Source: JAJPKK01 sp963824905 (GTDB taxonomy: Bacteria; Pseudomonadota; Alphaproteobacteria; Rhizobiales; Xanthobacteraceae). Taken from it: a stretch of 64,000 nt of DNA. Position numbers and translations under genes: made by a program. The stretch covers positions 1-64,000 of the forward strand of contig CAWGRH010000028.1 of the NCBI GenBank assembly GCA_963824905.1. The letters are read 5' to 3'. Positions 25,206 through 33,312 of this stretch are shown piece after piece. The notes under the pieces are model-generated. The model ran no database searches. It was not told the DNA's origin and was given only the letters and a program-made list of their open reading frames with translations. Position 1 is the stretch's first letter; every line of letters begins with the position of its first letter.

Positions 25206-25453
25206 GCATTCCTCCCTCGCGTGTCGTTGTCCGGACGCATGAAGCGTCCGGCGCGAAGGCTAGCATCTTTCCGCCGGCGAATGCCACGAGCCGGACGCGT
25301 CCATACGCCGCGCGGGCGCGTTGGGCCGCGGCGCGACCTGGCGGCTTTCGCTTCAGCCGCCTGAGCGCGTGGCAAGCGCTTTGCCGCCGGCGCTCACGCG
25401 CAGCGGCACACGTCGTTCTTCGATCGGAATTTCAGCCAAGATCACCCAAAAAA

Positions 25454-25609
25454 TCACCCGGCAGCGCGGCGGTCGTCGAGGTCGTTCGCGACCATCTCGT
25501 AAATCGCCGCCGACTCGAAAAGGTCTTCCTTCTCGATCGGATCTTCGGATGATTCGGCGAGCCGCCTATACTCATCGGCCTGCTCCCGAAGATAGTCGGA
25601 ATATTCCAT
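25454..25609 (-). CDS. Small conserved helical protein
   Basis: 51-residue acidic protein MEYSDYLREQADEYRRLAES, then EKEDLFESAAIYEMVANDLD. Near-identical small proteins are common in Bradyrhizobium-like genomes; function is unknown. ATG 25609 has GGAGG eight bases upstream, which settles the start against longer frames. Confidence 0.7.
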   Translation of the reverse strand: MEYSDYLREQADEYRRLAESSEDPIEKEDLFESAAIYEMVANDLDDRRAAG

Positions 25610-26038
25610 CTGACGACCTCCAGCAGCATGGGAAGTCGGCGCTTCCCTTCGCACGCAATAAACACTCGGTGCCGGCACTGAGCCGACCAACATTTCCATC
25701 AGATCGATTTGAACGCGCCGGGAGGGGCCAATTTGGGCCTTGCCTCACTGTAGCGGCCCCTGCGGCCGCTCCCGGAACGCTGTCCGTGTTTTAGCCGCTA
25801 CGCGGAGGCCCGAACGTCATCCTCGGCGGTCATTGCGGCAAACTGCGTCGGTGGTTCCATGGCCACCTCTCTTCTGCAAGGGCTTTGACACCCAATCCCT
25901 GCATCAAAGCCTGCAATACTCAGGCTCATCCTGAAGTCCGAATTTGTCAAGGGTGGATGGCGGGCAGTTTAGCCCATCGCGCGATCAAATTTATTGCAAC
26001 TTCATCCGGTGCGCGTGGAACTAAAAAGCTACGACGTT
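25610..26038. other. Intergenic, no gene seen
   Basis: 429 bases. The first part must contain the promoter of the small helical gene. I see only a short GC palindrome near 25751-25771 and otherwise no gene, repeat copy or terminator. Confidence 0.5.
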
Positions 26039-27127
26039 TTATTTCTCCGCCGCCGCGGCCAACGCCACGATGTTCTTAGGTGTTGCGGTAATGGCGTCGC
26101 TGACCTTCTGGATCGCGGCGCCCGATGCTGGGTCGAGCTCGAGCCCGCTGCGCTCCGCCCCGGCGATGAATTCGGGGTCCTTGATCATCTGGTCGAACGC
26201 TGCACGCAAGGCGGCGATGCGATCAGGCGGCGTCGCGCCGTGGACGAGGAGTGCGCGCCCGACCGCCGAACCGCTGGAGAGGAACTCGACGACCTGCTTC
26301 TGCACGGGATCGGTCAAGAGCTCCTGCATCAGCGGAATGTTCGGCAATTCCTTGTGGCGCGCCAGGCCGGCCTGGATGAGCGGCCGCAGCGTGCCGTCGG
26401 CGACGTCCGAGCGCAGCCGCCATGCGTTCCACGAGCTCGAGATCATGTCGACCTCGCCGCGCGCGAGCACCATGGGAAACTCCATGGAGCCGGGATAGCC
26501 GCAGACGATGCGGAATTTCAATCCGGCATAGGCCTTGAGGATCGACGGATTGAGGTAGCCCTGGGAGAGCCGGCTGCTGCAGCCGACCTTGACCTCGATG
26601 TGCTTGAGTTCGTCGATCGTCTTCGCCGGCGAATCCTTGCGCATCATGAAGACGGCATTCACGTTGGCGAACGAGCCGATATAGACGAGCTCCTGCATCC
26701 GCCATTTGCCGATCTCGGGCTGCACCAGTTGCGTGAGCGCGATCGTTTCCGAGAACAGGCCGAGCAGCGTGCCGTCCCGCGGGCCGTAGCCGTAGAGGAA
26801 TTGCACCGCGCCGGCACCGGCGCCGCCGGGCTTCGACTGCACCAGCACCTGGGGATGGCCGGGAATGTATTTGCTCAACTGCGCCGCCGCGAGCCGGGCA
26901 TAGAGATCGTAGGAGCCGCCCGCGGGATGGCCGATCAGGATGGTGACGGTCTTGCCGCGATAGAAATTCTCGACGGCGTCCTGCGCGCGTGCGGGCAAGG
27001 CGCCGATGAGGATCGCCAGCAGTGCGGCAACCACCAACGTCGCGAGAATGCGCCCCCTCTCCCGCTTGCGGGGGAGGGTTGGGGAGGGGGCCCGCTGAGG
27101 TTTCACAATGAACGCGTTCTTTGCCAT
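26039..27127 (-). CDS. TctC-type solute-binding protein with repeat-derived N-terminus
   Basis: 362-residue periplasmic binding protein of the TctC-like family. The mature part starts after a hydrophobic signal (ILATLVVAALLAILIGALPA, RAQ) and shows FYRGKTVTILIGHPAGGSYD, VLVQSKPGGAGAGAVQFLYG and GSFANVNAVFMMRKDSPAKT. The first 25 residues, including PSPTLPRKRERGR, are encoded by a GC-rich palindromic repeat, so the original start was probably replaced or extended. No ATG lies between the repeat and the signal. It forms the last gene of the amidohydrolase-TPP-cytochrome cluster; the ligand is unknown. Confidence 0.8.
   Translation of the reverse strand: MAKNAFIVKPQRAPSPTLPRKRERGRILATLVVAALLAILIGALPARAQDAVENFYRGKTVTILIGHPAGGSYDLYARLAAAQLSKYIPGHPQVLVQSKPGGAGAGAVQFLYGYGPRDGTLLGLFSETIALTQLVQPEIGKWRMQELVYIGSFANVNAVFMMRKDSPAKTIDELKHIEVKVGCSSRLSQGYLNPSILKAYAGLKFRIVCGYPGSMEFPMVLARGEVDMISSSWNAWRLRSDVADGTLRPLIQAGLARHKELPNIPLMQELLTDPVQKQVVEFLSSGSAVGRALLVHGATPPDRIAALRAAFDQMIKDPEFIAGAERSGLELDPASGAAIQKVSDAITATPKNIVALAAAAEK
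27053..27090. repeat. GC-rich palindromic repeat, copy A
   Basis: 38-base element with core CCCGCTTGCGGGGGAGGG. It is the inverted counterpart of the copy at 27171-27208 and lies inside the coding sequence of the TctC-like gene, where it encodes SPTLPRKRERG. Confidence 0.8.
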
Positions 27128-27170
27128 TGCGACTTATTCTCAATCGATCGAGTTTGCGAAACCGCCGCTT

Positions 27171-27208
27171 CCCCCTCCCCGACCCTCCCCCGCAAGCGGG
27201 GGAGGGAG
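27171..27208. repeat. GC-rich palindromic repeat, copy B
   Basis: 38-base element with core CCCTCCCCCGCAAGCGGGGG, inverted relative to 27053-27090. It lies in the gap between the cytochrome c and the TctC-like genes. The two copies could pair into a large stem spanning the start of the TctC-like gene. Confidence 0.8.
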
Positions 27209-27231
27209 CGCGCCGCCGGCGGAAGGAGCCG

Positions 27232-27621
27232 TCAATTCAAAATGCGGATGGATTTGAGGTCCGGCGGTGGCGGCAGCGACTGGATGTAGGCGAAGATGTC
27301 GGCCACGTCCTGGTCGGACAGCACCTTCTCCACGTAGACCGGCATCTCGTTCGCAGGCTGACGCACCTGGTTGAGGAACGCGCCGAACGGAATCGGCTGG
27401 TGGGACACCCGCAGCCCCGCCGCGCGGCCACCGCCGCCCTGCCCTACCGTGCCGTGGCAATAGGAGCAGCCGTCGGTGAGCCAGAGCTGCTTGCCCTTGG
27501 CGGCGTCGCCCTTCGGCGCATCCTGGGCGTGGGCGCAAGCGAGCGAGAACAGCGATACCGTCGTCAGCACGGCCACTCCGCGCACCACCGCGGAGAGACG
27601 CGACACAATAAGACCTGTCAT
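27232..27621 (-). CDS. Small c-type cytochrome
   Basis: 129-residue exported monohaem cytochrome c. A Sec signal (VVRGVAVLTTVSLFSLACAH, AQ) precedes the haem motif CSYCH, with the downstream sixth-ligand region around NEMPVY and the C-terminal helix VADIFAYIQSLPPPP. I choose ATG 27621 because GAGGAG lies at the proper distance; GTG 27627 is in the ribosome site. It sits 10 bases after the TPP-enzyme gene and so is probably cotranscribed. It may take electrons from a periplasmic oxidation carried out by that enzyme; this is inference. Confidence 0.88.
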   Translation of the reverse strand: MTGLIVSRLSAVVRGVAVLTTVSLFSLACAHAQDAPKGDAAKGKQLWLTDGCSYCHGTVGQGGGGRAAGLRVSHQPIPFGAFLNQVRQPANEMPVYVEKVLSDQDVADIFAYIQSLPPPPDLKSIRILN

Positions 27622-27631
27622 CGTCACCTCC

Positions 27632-29563
27632 TCACCGTCCCTGGGTCACGACGTCGACGAGCACCGGCTCGCCGGCCTTGACGAGGGCGATGCCCTTCCT
27701 GAGCGCCGGCGCGAGCTCGCTCGGATCGCTGATCGGACCGATGCCGGTGATGCCCATGCCCTCGGCGATCTTGGCGTAGTCGATGAAGGGATCGCGCAGC
27801 GTAGTGCCAATGTGGGCGCGGTCGATGCCGCGCACGTGGCGATCCGCCATGCGCTGCACGTGCATGACCTCCTGGTGATAGCCGCGATTGTTGTGCATCA
27901 CCCAGAGGATCGGAATCTTGTGGTGCGCCGCGGTCCACAACACGCCGATGGTCATGAGGAGATCGCCGTCGGGCTGCAGCGAGACGGTGAGGCGCCCATG
28001 CCTGCGGTTGGCGAGCGCCGCGCCGAGCGAGGCCGACGCCGCGTAGCCGATGCCCATGCCGCCGCCGTCACCGATGAACTGGTACGGCTTGTCCATGGTC
28101 CATAGCCGTTGCGGCCAGTAGCTCACCTGAGCGGTCGGCGAGGCGAGCGACCAGTCGTCGCCTTTGATCTGGGCGTAGAGCTCGGCGCACAGCCGTGCCG
28201 TCGAAATGGGGCTCGCGTCCCAGCCATAGGTCGCATCCATGCGGGAGCGCTCGAAATCGGCGTGATGGGCGGCAGCGAGCTTCTTGCCGCGCGCCTCGTA
28301 GGCCGCCTTCTGCTCGCCGTTGACCAGCCGTTTCACCGCCTCGATGAGATCCGGCATGGTCGCTTCGGCATCCGCTGCGATGGCGAGGTCGACGTCGGCG
28401 AAGCGCTGGAAGTCCTGGTAGTTCGAGCGGATGTAGAGATCGCCCGAGCCGATGCTGATCGTCCGCGCATCGGGCTTGGCGATGTGGCGCGACGTCCGCT
28501 GGACGCCATCCTTGAAGGAGTTGAGCGAGTTCCAGAAGTCGCTCATCTCGAGACCGAGGATGCAGTCGGCTTGGGCGACGTTGCCGCGCGCGCGGCTCGA
28601 CTGGTTGAGCGGATGGCGGGACGGCATGTTGAGCCGCCCGCTGGTGTCGATCACCGCGCATTGCAGCACCTCGGCGAGCTCGACGAGTTGCTTCGAGGCC
28701 GTCGGCGTGCGCGCGAAGCGGTCGGCGATGATCACGGGATGCTCGGCCATGACCAGCCGGCGTGCGGTTTCCGCGACCGCTCCGGAATCGCCGCGCGGCA
28801 GGGCGACCTGCGGCAGCTTGGGGATCGAGAGCTTGGCGTGCTCCGGGATCGGGTCTTCCTGCATCGTCGCGTCGGCGACGATCACCACCGAGCCGTGCGG
28901 CGGCGTCATCATGATCTTGTACGCGCGCACGCTCGACTCGGCGAAGTGCTGGAGCGAGGCCGGATAGTCGTCCCACTTGACGTAGTCGCGCACGATCGCG
29001 GCGGCGTCCTGCACCGTGTGGTTCCACTCGACGCCGGGCCGGCGCATCGTCGCGTCGGCGACGTTGCCGATCACCATGTAGACCGGCACCTTGTCGCACC
29101 AGGCGTTGTAGAGCGCCATGGTGGCATGCTGCAGGCCGACGGCGCCGTGGGCGAAGATGCACAACGGCTTGTTCTCGATCTTGAAGTAGCCGTGGCCCAT
29201 GGCGACCGAAATTTCCTCGTGCGAGCAGGTGAGGAATTCCGGGTTGGTGTTGCCGCCGTAGTTGATGAGCGATTCGTGCAGGCCGCGGAAGCTCGAGGCC
29301 GGATTGGCCGCCATGTATTCGAAGTTGAGCGACTTGATGACGTCGATCATGAAGTCGCTGCCGCTGCGTCCGATGGTGAGCGGCTCGAGCGCGGGCGGCG
29401 GCGCGGTCTCGGCGGCCTTGTTCGGCAGCGGCACCGGATTGCGCGCCGGCGACTGGACCTGAGCCTGAGCGTCAGGGGGCGTCGTGAGCGCAGCGGCGCC
29501 GGCGAACGTTGCGCCTTTTAGAAACTGCCGCCGCTTCTCGTTCGGCACGTCCTTTTTCGACAT
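27632..29563 (-). CDS. Thiamine-diphosphate-dependent enzyme with twin-arginine signal
   Basis: 643-residue enzyme of the acetolactate synthase/benzoylformate decarboxylase superfamily. The N-terminus carries a Tat motif (KRRQFLKGATFAGAAALTTP) and a Pro-rich linker, so it should be folded with its cofactor and exported. The PYR domain shows the catalytic Glu in CSHEEISVAMGHGYF and HGAVGLQHATMALYNAWCD; the middle domain starts near VIIADRFARTPTASKQL; the PP domain has FIGDGGGMGIGYAASASLGA and the ThDP motif QPDGDLL...HNN. The substrate is unknown, plausibly a 2-oxo acid. It is flanked by an amidohydrolase upstream and a cytochrome c 10 bases downstream. Most superfamily members are cytoplasmic, so an exported one is notable. 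Confidence 0.85.
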   Translation of the reverse strand: MSKKDVPNEKRRQFLKGATFAGAAALTTPPDAQAQVQSPARNPVPLPNKAAETAPPPALEPLTIGRSGSDFMIDVIKSLNFEYMAANPASSFRGLHESLINYGGNTNPEFLTCSHEEISVAMGHGYFKIENKPLCIFAHGAVGLQHATMALYNAWCDKVPVYMVIGNVADATMRRPGVEWNHTVQDAAAIVRDYVKWDDYPASLQHFAESSVRAYKIMMTPPHGSVVIVADATMQEDPIPEHAKLSIPKLPQVALPRGDSGAVAETARRLVMAEHPVIIADRFARTPTASKQLVELAEVLQCAVIDTSGRLNMPSRHPLNQSSRARGNVAQADCILGLEMSDFWNSLNSFKDGVQRTSRHIAKPDARTISIGSGDLYIRSNYQDFQRFADVDLAIAADAEATMPDLIEAVKRLVNGEQKAAYEARGKKLAAAHHADFERSRMDATYGWDASPISTARLCAELYAQIKGDDWSLASPTAQVSYWPQRLWTMDKPYQFIGDGGGMGIGYAASASLGAALANRRHGRLTVSLQPDGDLLMTIGVLWTAAHHKIPILWVMHNNRGYHQEVMHVQRMADRHVRGIDRAHIGTTLRDPFIDYAKIAEGMGITGIGPISDPSELAPALRKGIALVKAGEPVLVDVVTQGR

Positions 29564-29665
29564 GGCGCTTCCTCCCTGGTCTTCTCCCGGCCGCGACGCC
29601 GGATTTTCTCACGACCGCAATCCTTACGGGCGATCAATTCGCCCTCGGGTGCGATCAATTCAGGC

Positions 29666-30508
29666 TTACTTCGCCGGCCACGCAAGGCACTCGGCGAGTC
29701 CCCGGCCCATGATCCAGTCGAGATCGTCGGACGACAGGAACTTCATCTCCTCGGTGAACATCGTCACCGCCTGCTGGTAGGTGCAGGTGGTGCGCGACAG
29801 CATCGCCGACAAATCGGTGCCCCAGAACGCGCGCTGCGGGGAGAACGCCTCGATGAGGCGCCGAACATAGGGCTGCGTGCTCCTGTAAGGGTAAGGCGGC
29901 GACGAGCATTCCGGAATCTGGGTGAGCTTCACCGAGACATTCGGATGCCTGGCGAGCGGGAGCGTCTGCTCGACCGCCTCGGCGAGCGTCGCGTCGCGCA
30001 TGCCCTTCACCCGGCCCATGTGGTCGAGGATGATGCGCAGGCCGGGATGCCGGACCGCGATCTCCGCGATTTCAGCCTGCAGCGTCGGCGCATTGAGCAT
30101 GACGGGGATGCCGAGCCGCTCGGCCGCCGGCCAGAACCAGTCGGCAGTGCCATCGCTCATCCACGGCCGGTCCCAGGCATGGTGGAAGGTCAGCCGGACC
30201 CCGAGCATGCCGGGGTGGCTCTTCCAGGTCTCCAGCATCTCCCGCGCCTGCGGCTGCTCGATCGGAATCCGGCCCATGACGGCAAAGCGGTCCGGGTATT
30301 TCGCCGCAGCCTCGAGCGAGTAGTCGATGCGCTCGCCTTCCCAGGACGGCGGCACCAGGATCGCGCGATCGACTCCGGCCTGCGCCATCATGGCGGAGAG
30401 GTCGTCATAGCCGATCGGCGTCGGCAGGTGAGGCTCGCGTCCGGGCTGCCACGGCCGATCCGGACCGGCGGCGCGCCAGACGTGTACGCCGGAATCGGTG
30501 ATGACCAT
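29666..30508 (-). CDS. Amidohydrolase-2 family metal-dependent hydrolase
   Basis: 280-residue TIM-barrel protein of the amidohydrolase_2 family, which includes lactonases and nonoxidative decarboxylases. Motifs: an opening strand with VHVW, AGVDRAILVPPSWEGE, RIILDHMGR, NVSVKLTQIP, and the late Asp in FWGTDLSAM. The usual first motif D-x-H-x-H appears as D-S-G-V-H, so one metal ligand may be missing. I start it at ATG 30508. It is the first gene of the cluster with the TPP enzyme and could supply or remove its product. Confidence 0.78.
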   Translation of the reverse strand: MVITDSGVHVWRAAGPDRPWQPGREPHLPTPIGYDDLSAMMAQAGVDRAILVPPSWEGERIDYSLEAAAKYPDRFAVMGRIPIEQPQAREMLETWKSHPGMLGVRLTFHHAWDRPWMSDGTADWFWPAAERLGIPVMLNAPTLQAEIAEIAVRHPGLRIILDHMGRVKGMRDATLAEAVEQTLPLARHPNVSVKLTQIPECSSPPYPYRSTQPYVRRLIEAFSPQRAFWGTDLSAMLSRTTCTYQQAVTMFTEEMKFLSSDDLDWIMGRGLAECLAWPAK

Positions 30509-30625
30509 GAAGGGCGTCCAGGGCACGTAACTGCGGGCGCCAACTGTCGATTTTTCCGCACTTGCCGTCAAGGCGGCACCGCCGGCCACACACCTCGTCG
30601 CCTTTCCGTGCTATGGCGCCCCGCC

Positions 30626-31954
30626 ATGAAATTCGACCCACGTACCGACGTCTCGCCGCAAGTCGAAGCGGGACGCCGCTCCCCCGAACGACCGGTCGAC
30701 ATCTGCGGCGTCGACTTCGGCACCTCGAACTCGGCGGTGGCGATCGCCGCGCGCGGCCACGCCCGCGTCCTCGGCCTGCAGGAGGGCCGCACCTCGATTC
30801 CGACGGCGGTGTTCTTCTCATTCGAGGACGGCAGCGTCGCCTATGGGCGGGAGGCGATGCGGCGCCACCTCGCCCATGATCCCGGGCGACTGATGCGGTC
30901 GCTCAAGAGCATTCTCGGCACGGCGTTGTTCGAGGAGAAAACCCAGGTGCGCCTGCAGCGCTACCTGTTCGCCGACATCGTCGCCGGTTTCCTGCGCTTC
31001 CTGCGACAGGCCTGCGCCGCGGAAATGGGGGAAGCCCCGCGCCGCGTCGTCCTCGGGCGCCCAGCCTTCTTCGTCGATGACGACCCGGACGCGGACAGGA
31101 GGGCCGAGCGCCAGCTCGAATCTGCCGCCGCCGCCGCCGGCTTCACCGACATCGCCTTTCAGTTCGAGCCGATCGCCGCCGCCCTGGATTACGAGCGCAG
31201 CGTGACCCGTGAAGAGATCGCCCTCGTCGCCGACATCGGGGGCGGCACCTCGGATTTTTCGGTGGTGCGGGTGTCGCCCGAGCGCCGCCGCGCCGCCGAC
31301 CGGAAGGCGGACATCCTGTCATGGGGCGGCATCCACATCGGCGGCACCGATTTCGACCGGCTGCTGAGCCTCGCGACACTGATGCCGCTCCTCGGCTTCC
31401 GCAGCGGGATGAAGACCAAGCAGATGGAAGTGCCGTCATGGTACTACCATGACCTCTCGACCTGGCACCGGGTGAACGTGCTCTACGATCCCAAGGTGCT
31501 GCCGGACATGCGGCGGGTCCGGCGGGACGCGTCAGAACCGGACAAGCTCGACCGGCTGCTCGATGTGGTGAAGTTGCGGAAGGGCCACGAGTTGCTCGGC
31601 CGGGTCGAGGACGCCAAGATCGCGTTGTCCGCGCACGACCGGGCCGAGCTCGCGCTCGCCGACCTGTCCAAAGGGTTGTCGCTCGACATCGCGGTCGACC
31701 GGTTCGAGCAGGCGATCGGCGCGTCGATCGACAAGGTGGTCGCCACCGCGCGCGATGCCGTGCGTCAGGCCGGCCTCGCGCCGGACGCCATCGACACGGT
31801 GTTCCTGACCGGCGGCTCGAGCGGCATCCCGAAATTCAAGGCGGCGCTCGCGGCGGCCGTTCCCGCCGCCCGCCTCGTCGAAGGCGACGCGTTCGGCAGT
31901 GTCGCTACCGGCCTTGCGCTAGACGCCGAGCGCAAGTTCGCAGGGGCGCACTGA
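30626..31954 (+). CDS. YegD-like Hsp70-family protein
   Basis: 442-residue actin/Hsp70-fold ATPase similar in length to YegD. Phosphate 1 motif: DICGVDFGTSNSAVAIAARG; phosphate 2: ALVADIGGGTSDFSVVRVSP; adenosine motif: DTVFLTGGSSGIPKFKAAL. It lacks the substrate-binding beta domain and lid of DnaK, so it is not a classical chaperone; the function of this subfamily is not settled. ATG 30626 is chosen over a very long upstream frame that runs antisense to the amidohydrolase. It stands alone, divergent from the amidohydrolase cluster. Confidence 0.85.
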   Translation: MKFDPRTDVSPQVEAGRRSPERPVDICGVDFGTSNSAVAIAARGHARVLGLQEGRTSIPTAVFFSFEDGSVAYGREAMRRHLAHDPGRLMRSLKSILGTALFEEKTQVRLQRYLFADIVAGFLRFLRQACAAEMGEAPRRVVLGRPAFFVDDDPDADRRAERQLESAAAAAGFTDIAFQFEPIAAALDYERSVTREEIALVADIGGGTSDFSVVRVSPERRRAADRKADILSWGGIHIGGTDFDRLLSLATLMPLLGFRSGMKTKQMEVPSWYYHDLSTWHRVNVLYDPKVLPDMRRVRRDASEPDKLDRLLDVVKLRKGHELLGRVEDAKIALSAHDRAELALADLSKGLSLDIAVDRFEQAIGASIDKVVATARDAVRQAGLAPDAIDTVFLTGGSSGIPKFKAALAAAVPAARLVEGDAFGSVATGLALDAERKFAGAH

Positions 31955-32280
31955 TCCGGCTTCCGCCCGACACGTGCCCCGTCACCAGCGCCCTGCCGAA
32001 ATAATGTGCAGTTTTGGCGCTCCGCCCTGCGGCCGCCCTTCCCCGGATGGAACGGCGCGACACAGGCCGCGATTCACACGATCCCGGTGCACCTCCCGGG
32101 CATCCGACCGACGCCAAGGGGGTGGCACATCGCTTGCTTCGACGCCCCCGTTGGTTTGACGCGCCGATGGCCGTCATCGCCGGCTCACCCGGCGATTGCG
32201 ACAGGCAGCGCCCCTGATCGACCAAAGGACCGGTCCGCGACGGGAGCGGGCGGCCGCCAACCCTTCGGAAGCGCCTGCGG
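31955..32280. other. Intergenic upstream of ABC operon
   Basis: 326 bases without a credible gene. Open frames here are short and compositionally unlike the neighbours. The promoter of the polyamine-type ABC operon should lie in this stretch; I cannot place it with confidence. Confidence 0.5.
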
Positions 32281-33276
32281 ATGAAGACCGGATCGAGCCT
32301 CGAACTTGCCGCCCTGACCAAGCTCTACGGCTCGACCGTCGCTGTCGACGCGATCGACCTCAAGGTTCCCGGCGACAGCTATTGTTGCCTCCTCGGCCCC
32401 TCCGGCTGCGGCAAGACCTCGACGCTGCGGCTCGTCGCCGGCCACGAGACGGCATCGGCTGGCGATATCCTCATCGGCGACCGCAACGTCACCGACAAGG
32501 CGCCGGCCGAGCGCGGCACCGCGATGATGTTCCAGAGCTACGCGCTGTTCCCCCATCTCAATGCCGCCGACAACGTCGCCTTCTCGCTCAAGATGCGCGG
32601 CATCGCGAAGGCCGAGCGGCGTCGCAAGGCGATGGACATGCTCTCCCTCGTCGATATGACGCGCTACGCCGAGCGCCTGCCGGCGCAGCTCTCCGGCGGC
32701 CAGCAGCAGCGCGTCGCGCTCGCCCGCGCGCTCATCACCGAGCCGCAAATCCTCCTTCTCGACGAGCCGCTCTCGGCGCTCGACCCGTTCCTGCGCATCA
32801 GGGTGCGCACCGAGCTCAAGCGCCTGCAGAAGGAGCTCGGCATCTCCTTCGTGCACGTGACCCACAGCCAGGACGAGGCGATGGCGCTCGCCGACCTCAT
32901 CGTCGTCATGAACCATGGCCGCATCGAGCAGGCCGGCGCGCCGCGCGAGGTGTTCAACCTGCCGCGCACCGCGTTCGTCGCGCAATTCATGGGCGGCCAT
33001 AACGTGATCGCGACCGACCGCGGCAAGATCGCCGTGCGGGCCGACCGGCTCAAGCTCTTCCCCGAGAGCGCGCCCCATGCGCGGCTCTCAGGCACGGTGC
33101 GCGGCGTCGAGTACCAGGGCACCCACGTACAGGTCACCCTTGCCGCCGCCGATGCCGCCGAGCTCACCGCGACCCTCGACGAGGCCGAGTTCGACGCCAT
33201 CGCGCTCAAGCCCGGCCAGCGGGTCGCGATCGACTGGAGCGACAACGACATCCATCCACTGTCCGAAGCGGCGTGA
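32281..33276 (+). CDS. Polyamine-type ABC transporter ATPase (PotA-like)
   Basis: 331-residue ATP-binding subunit of a spermidine/putrescine-type importer. Walker A LLGPSGCGKTST, Q-loop MMFQSYALFPHLNAADNVAF, signature LSGGQQQRVALARAL, Walker B LLLDEPLSALDP, H-switch VTHSQDEAMALAD, then a C-terminal TOBE domain (VRGVEYQGTHVQVTLA). It heads a four-gene operon with binding protein and two permeases. Family similarity supports polyamine or a related cationic solute; specificity is not proven. Confidence 0.9.
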   Translation: MKTGSSLELAALTKLYGSTVAVDAIDLKVPGDSYCCLLGPSGCGKTSTLRLVAGHETASAGDILIGDRNVTDKAPAERGTAMMFQSYALFPHLNAADNVAFSLKMRGIAKAERRRKAMDMLSLVDMTRYAERLPAQLSGGQQQRVALARALITEPQILLLDEPLSALDPFLRIRVRTELKRLQKELGISFVHVTHSQDEAMALADLIVVMNHGRIEQAGAPREVFNLPRTAFVAQFMGGHNVIATDRGKIAVRADRLKLFPESAPHARLSGTVRGVEYQGTHVQVTLAAADAAELTATLDEAEFDAIALKPGQRVAIDWSDNDIHPLSEAA

Positions 33277-33312
33277 GCGGCGCCTGCACATCCACAGGAA
33301 CAGGAGAGCGAC

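Noticed and set aside
25432..25665. 77-codon minus-strand frame overlapping the small helical gene
   Set aside because: Shadow frame; the 51-residue frame has the ribosome site and the recurrent family sequence.
28109..29521. 470-codon plus-strand open frame
   Set aside because: Antisense shadow of the TPP enzyme; no domain recognisable.
29945..30625. Upstream extension of the YegD-like gene
   Set aside because: The in-frame 227 codons before ATG 30626 lie antisense to the amidohydrolase gene and do not resemble protein; Hsp70-like homology begins just after 30626.
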